From assembly GCA_016283985.1 (NCBI GenBank), contig JAEENZ010000136.1:1-7093 (forward strand): 7,093 bases of DNA, in the 5' to 3' direction. Below, one piece after another: positions 1-7,093 of the stretch. The notes under the pieces are model-generated. The model was given only the letters and a program-made list of their open reading frames with translations, was not told the origin of the DNA and ran no database searches. The position numbers and the translations under genes were made by a program. Each line of letters starts with the position of its first letter. Positions within the stretch are counted from its first letter, which is position 1. Source of the stretch: Bacteroidales bacterium (GTDB taxonomy: Bacteria; Bacteroidota; Bacteroidia; Bacteroidales; UBA932).

Positions 1-2870
1 CCGAGATCGAGGCTGTGAACTACATCTACAAGCAGCTCCGCAACAGCGAACCGCCGGATGAGAACACCGCCCGCGACGTCATCGACAAGCTCTTCTTCAG
101 CGAGAAGCGCTACGACCTCGGCAACGTGGGCCGCTTCCGTCTCAACCGCAAGCTCGGCCTGAGCACGGACGAGAACCTGAGGGTGCTCACCAAGGATGAC
201 TTCATCGAGATCGTCAAGTACCTCATCCGCCTTATCAACGGAAAGGCCACCGTGGACGATATCGACCATCTGAGCAACCGCCGCGTGCGTACCGTGGGCG
301 AACAGCTCGCAAACCAGTTCAGCGTAGGCCTCAACAGGATGGCTCGTACCATCCGCGAGAGGATGAACGTACGCGACAGCGAGCAGTTCACTCCCTCCGA
401 CCTCATCAACTCCAGGGGTCTCTCTTCCGTCATCAATTCCTTCTTCGGCACCAGCCAGCTGAGCCAGTTCATGGATCAGACCAACCCGCTGGCCGAGATT
501 ACCCATAAGAGGCGTCTGAGCGCACTCGGCCCGGGAGGTCTTTCCCGCGAGCGTGCCGGATTCGAGGTCCGCGACGTGCACTACACGCACTACGGCCGCC
601 TCTGCCCTATCGAAAGCCCTGAAGGCCCGAACATCGGTCTTATCAGCTCCCTCTGCGTCTACGCACGTATCGACTCCCTCGGCTTCATCGAGACCCCTTA
701 CCGCGATGTTAAGAACGGAAAGGTGGACCTGAGCGCCGCAGGCTGCCACTACATGACCGCGGAGGACGAGGAGAACAAGTATGTGTCGCTCGCCAACGTC
801 AAGATGGACGATGCCGGCAACATCCTCGAAGACCGTATCCAGTGCCGTCTGGAGGCAGACTTCCCCGTGGTTACCAAGGAAGAAGTGAATTACATGGACG
901 TGGCTCCGAACCAGATGGCTTCGGTGGCTGCTTCCCTCATTCCTTTCCTTGAGCATGATGATGCCCACCGTGCACTCATGGGCGCGAACATGATGCGTCA
1001 GGCAGTTCCTCTCCTCAAGCCCGAATCCCCCATCGTGGGTACCGGACTGGAAGAGCGCGTCTGTCTGGATTCCCGCACCCAGTTCATCGCCGAGCGCAAG
1101 GGCGAGGTAACCTATGTGGATGCAAACGAGATCCACGTGAAGTATGCCCGCACCGATGACGAGGCTTTCGTCAGCTTCACTCCGGACGAGACCGTGTACA
1201 AGCTCCCGAACTATCGCAGGACGAACCAGAGCACCACGGTCACCCTCGTTCCCATCGTCCGCAAGGGCGACAAGGTGGAGAAGGGACAGGTTCTCACCGA
1301 AGGCTATGCCACCCAGAACGGCGAGCTCGCGCTCGGCCGCAACCTGAAAGTGGCGTTCATGCCCTGGAAGGGATACAACTACGAAGATGCTATCGTGCTG
1401 AGCGAGGAGATGGTGAAGTGGGATATCCTCACCTCCGTGCATGTGGACGAGTACCTCACCGAGGTGCGCGACACCAAGCGCGGAATGGAGGAACTCACCT
1501 CCGACATCCCCAACGTCAGCGAAGATGCCACCAAGGACCTCGACCAGAACGGTATCGTGCGCATCGGCGCGCATATCGAACCTGGCGACATCATGGTGGG
1601 TAAGATCACCCCGAAGGGCGAGAGCGATCCTTCTCCGGAAGAAAAGCTCCTCAAGGCCATCTTCGGCGACAAGGCCGGCGACGTGAAGGATGCGTCCCTC
1701 AAGGCGAATCCTTCCCTCAGCGGCACCGTGGTCAAAACTGCTCTTTATTCCAAGCGCCAGAAAGAAAGCGGCAAGAAGAGCTCTGCAAAGAACGATCCCA
1801 AGGCCCGTATCGAGATCCGCGAGGCGGAATTCAAGGCCAAGGCCGAGAAACTCCGCGCGGAATTCCTGAAGAAACTCGAAATCCTCACCAAAGATAAGAA
1901 GAGCGCCGGCGTGTTCGACATCTTCGGAGTCGAAGTGGTGGCAAAGGACAAGAAGTTCACCAAGGAAACCCTCGCGAACATCGAATACGACAACGTGGGA
2001 ACCGGCAAGTGGACCGCCGACAAGGACGCCAACGCCCTGATCCGCGACCTCATCAACAACTACTGCATCACTCTCAAGAATGAAGCGGCGGTATGCAAGA
2101 GGGAAGTGGACCAGATCAAGGTCGGGGACAACCTCCCCAACGGCGTCATGCAGATCGCGAAGGTCTACGTGGCCAAAAAGCGTAAGATCACCGTTGGTGA
2201 CAAGATGGCTGGACGCCATGGCAACAAGGGTATCGTAGCAAAGATCGTCCGCCGTGAGGACATGCCGTTCCTCGAGGACGGAACTCCGGTCGACATCGTG
2301 CTCAACCCGCTCGGCGTGCCTTCCCGTATGAACCTCGGTCAGATCTACGAGACCGTGCTCGGATGGGCCGGCTGGAGGCTGGGCGTCAAGTTCAGCACCC
2401 CTATCTTCGACGGCGCAAGCAACGAGGAGATTGCCGACTACACCGACAAGGCAGGCGTTCCCCGCTATGGCAAGACGAGGCTCCGCGACGGCGGCACCGG
2501 CGACTGGTTCGACCAGCCCGCAACCGTCGGCGTCATCTACATGATAAAGCTCGGCCACATGGTCGACGACAAGATGCACGCCCGTTCCATAGGTCCCTAC
2601 TCTCTCATCACCCAGCAGCCTCTCGGAGGTAAGGCCCAGTTCGGCGGCCAGCGTTTCGGTGAAATGGAAGTCTGGGCCCTCGAGGCCTTCGGCGCAGCCA
2701 ATGTGCTCCAGGAAATCCTTACAGTCAAGTCCGATGACGTGACCGGACGCAGCAAGACATACGAGGCCATCGTTAAGGGTGACCCGATGCCGCCTGCAGG
2801 AATACCCGAATCGCTGAACGTGCTGCTGCACGAGCTCCGCGGTCTCGGTCTCAAGGTTACGTTGGAATAG
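1..2870 (+). CDS. rpoB: DNA-directed RNA polymerase subunit beta (5'-truncated by window edge)
   Basis: Beta subunit of the cytoplasmic RNA polymerase, forming one side of the active-site cleft. The frame is open to the left edge (first whole codon at base 3), so the GTG at 15 is an internal valine, not a start. About 955 residues are visible; the family in Bacteroidales is about 1270, so roughly 315 N-terminal residues lie upstream. Counting from base 3, visible landmarks are: VDDIDHL and NRRVRTVGE before the rifampicin pocket; the rifampicin region at residues 149-179 ([11 protein letters not shown] through ALGPGG); [16 protein letters not shown] with the Glu461-Asp462 pair; a Lys-rich coiled-coil insert at about residues 580-706; [12 protein letters not shown] with the active-site lysines 734 and 742; and the C-terminal block [16 protein letters not shown], which packs against beta'. 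The gene ends with TAG and has no frameshift. It lies 24 bases before rpoC and is presumably cotranscribed with it. The assignment is certain. Confidence 0.99.
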   Translation, partial: EIEAVNYIYKQLRNSEPPDENTARDVIDKLFFSEKRYDLGNVGRFRLNRKLGLSTDENLRVLTKDDFIEIVKYLIRLINGKATVDDIDHLSNRRVRTVGEQLANQFSVGLNRMARTIRERMNVRDSEQFTPSDLINSRGLSSVINSFFGTSQLSQFMDQTNPLAEITHKRRLSALGPGGLSRERAGFEVRDVHYTHYGRLCPIESPEGPNIGLISSLCVYARIDSLGFIETPYRDVKNGKVDLSAAGCHYMTAEDEENKYVSLANVKMDDAGNILEDRIQCRLEADFPVVTKEEVNYMDVAPNQMASVAASLIPFLEHDDAHRALMGANMMRQAVPLLKPESPIVGTGLEERVCLDSRTQFIAERKGEVTYVDANEIHVKYARTDDEAFVSFTPDETVYKLPNYRRTNQSTTVTLVPIVRKGDKVEKGQVLTEGYATQNGELALGRNLKVAFMPWKGYNYEDAIVLSEEMVKWDILTSVHVDEYLTEVRDTKRGMEELTSDIPNVSEDATKDLDQNGIVRIGAHIEPGDIMVGKITPKGESDPSPEEKLLKAIFGDKAGDVKDASLKANPSLSGTVVKTALYSKRQKESGKKSSAKNDPKARIEIREAEFKAKAEKLRAEFLKKLEILTKDKKSAGVFDIFGVEVVAKDKKFTKETLANIEYDNVGTGKWTADKDANALIRDLINNYCITLKNEAAVCKREVDQIKVGDNLPNGVMQIAKVYVAKKRKITVGDKMAGRHGNKGIVAKIVRREDMPFLEDGTPVDIVLNPLGVPSRMNLGQIYETVLGWAGWRLGVKFSTPIFDGASNEEIADYTDKAGVPRYGKTRLRDGGTGDWFDQPATVGVIYMIKLGHMVDDKMHARSIGPYSLITQQPLGGKAQFGGQRFGEMEVWALEAFGAANVLQEILTVKSDDVTGRSKTYEAIVKGDPMPPAGIPESLNVLLHELRGLGLKVTLE

Positions 2871-2894
2871 TATAACGGATAATATAAAAGGAAT
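2871..2894 (+). promoter_or_regulatory. AT-rich rpoB-rpoC spacer and rpoC translation-initiation region
   Basis: These 24 bases separate the rpoB stop from the rpoC ATG. Only 5 of 24 are G or C, in sharp contrast to the roughly 58-60% G+C of the flanking genes. An AAAAGGA stretch at 2886-2892 resembles a Shine-Dalgarno core but ends only 2 bases before the ATG, closer than the usual 5-9. In Bacteroidota, initiation typically depends on A-rich, weakly structured leaders rather than Shine-Dalgarno pairing, and this spacer fits that pattern. An in-frame TAA at 2880-2882 rules out a longer rpoC N-terminus. There is no hairpin followed by a T-run, so no terminator is visible, and no TTTG/TAnnTTTG Bacteroidota-type promoter. 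Readthrough from rpoB is therefore inferred. Confidence 0.7.

Positions 2895-7093
<4,199 letters not shown>

Noticed and set aside
15..17. GTG as a possible start codon for the rpoB frame
   Set aside because: The frame is open upstream to the window edge (Glu-Ile-Glu-Ala before it) and the protein starts here in mid-domain, about 315 residues into the family alignment. The codon is an internal valine.
1740..2120. RpoB insert considered as an intein or inserted mobile element
   Set aside because: The segment is in frame, has no intein splice motifs (no Cys/Ser-start block with a terminal His-Asn), no terminal repeats and base composition like its flanks. It matches the known position of a natural lineage-specific beta insert.
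2871..2894. Possible terminator or internal promoter between rpoB and rpoC
   Set aside because: The 24 bases contain no inverted repeat with a T-run and no Bacteroidota-type -33/-7 pair. TATAAT-like bits are expected by chance in an AT-rich spacer.

Overview
The window is part of a bacterial core-transcription operon. It holds two genes on the + strand, both cut by the window edges: the 3' three quarters of rpoB (RNA polymerase beta subunit) and nearly all of rpoC (beta' subunit). They are separated by 24 bases. I see no mobile element, RNA gene, CRISPR array, terminator or extra gene.

The protein sequences point to the Bacteroidota, most likely order Bacteroidales. The RpoC N-terminus (KSNF.. 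followed by SLASPE and [19 protein letters not shown]), the RpoB C-terminus ([18 protein letters not shown]) and the form of the lineage-specific inserts all match what I recall of Bacteroides and relatives. The DNA is GC-rich for that group: two sampled lines gave about 58-60% G+C, and codons favour C or G at the third position. That fits a GC-rich Bacteroidales lineage such as Rikenellaceae-like or uncultured gut/rumen groups better than Bacteroides itself. Genus cannot be fixed from this sequence alone.

Layout: bases 1-2870 are rpoB without its first 300 or so codons. Bases 2871-2894 are an AT-rich spacer that acts as the rpoC translation-initiation region. Bases 2895-7093 are rpoC without its last 30 or so codons. 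The products are the two large catalytic subunits. RpoB supplies the rifampicin pocket and the lysines lining the active site. RpoC supplies the Mg-binding NADFDGD loop, two zinc sites, bridge helix and trigger loop. With alpha, omega and a sigma factor they form the polymerase.

Every catalytic and metal-binding residue I could locate is intact, and neither reading frame is interrupted. This is an ordinary housekeeping locus and I found no evidence of a previously undescribed system. The findings are modest points on lineage-specific structure, predicted drug sensitivity and translation initiation.
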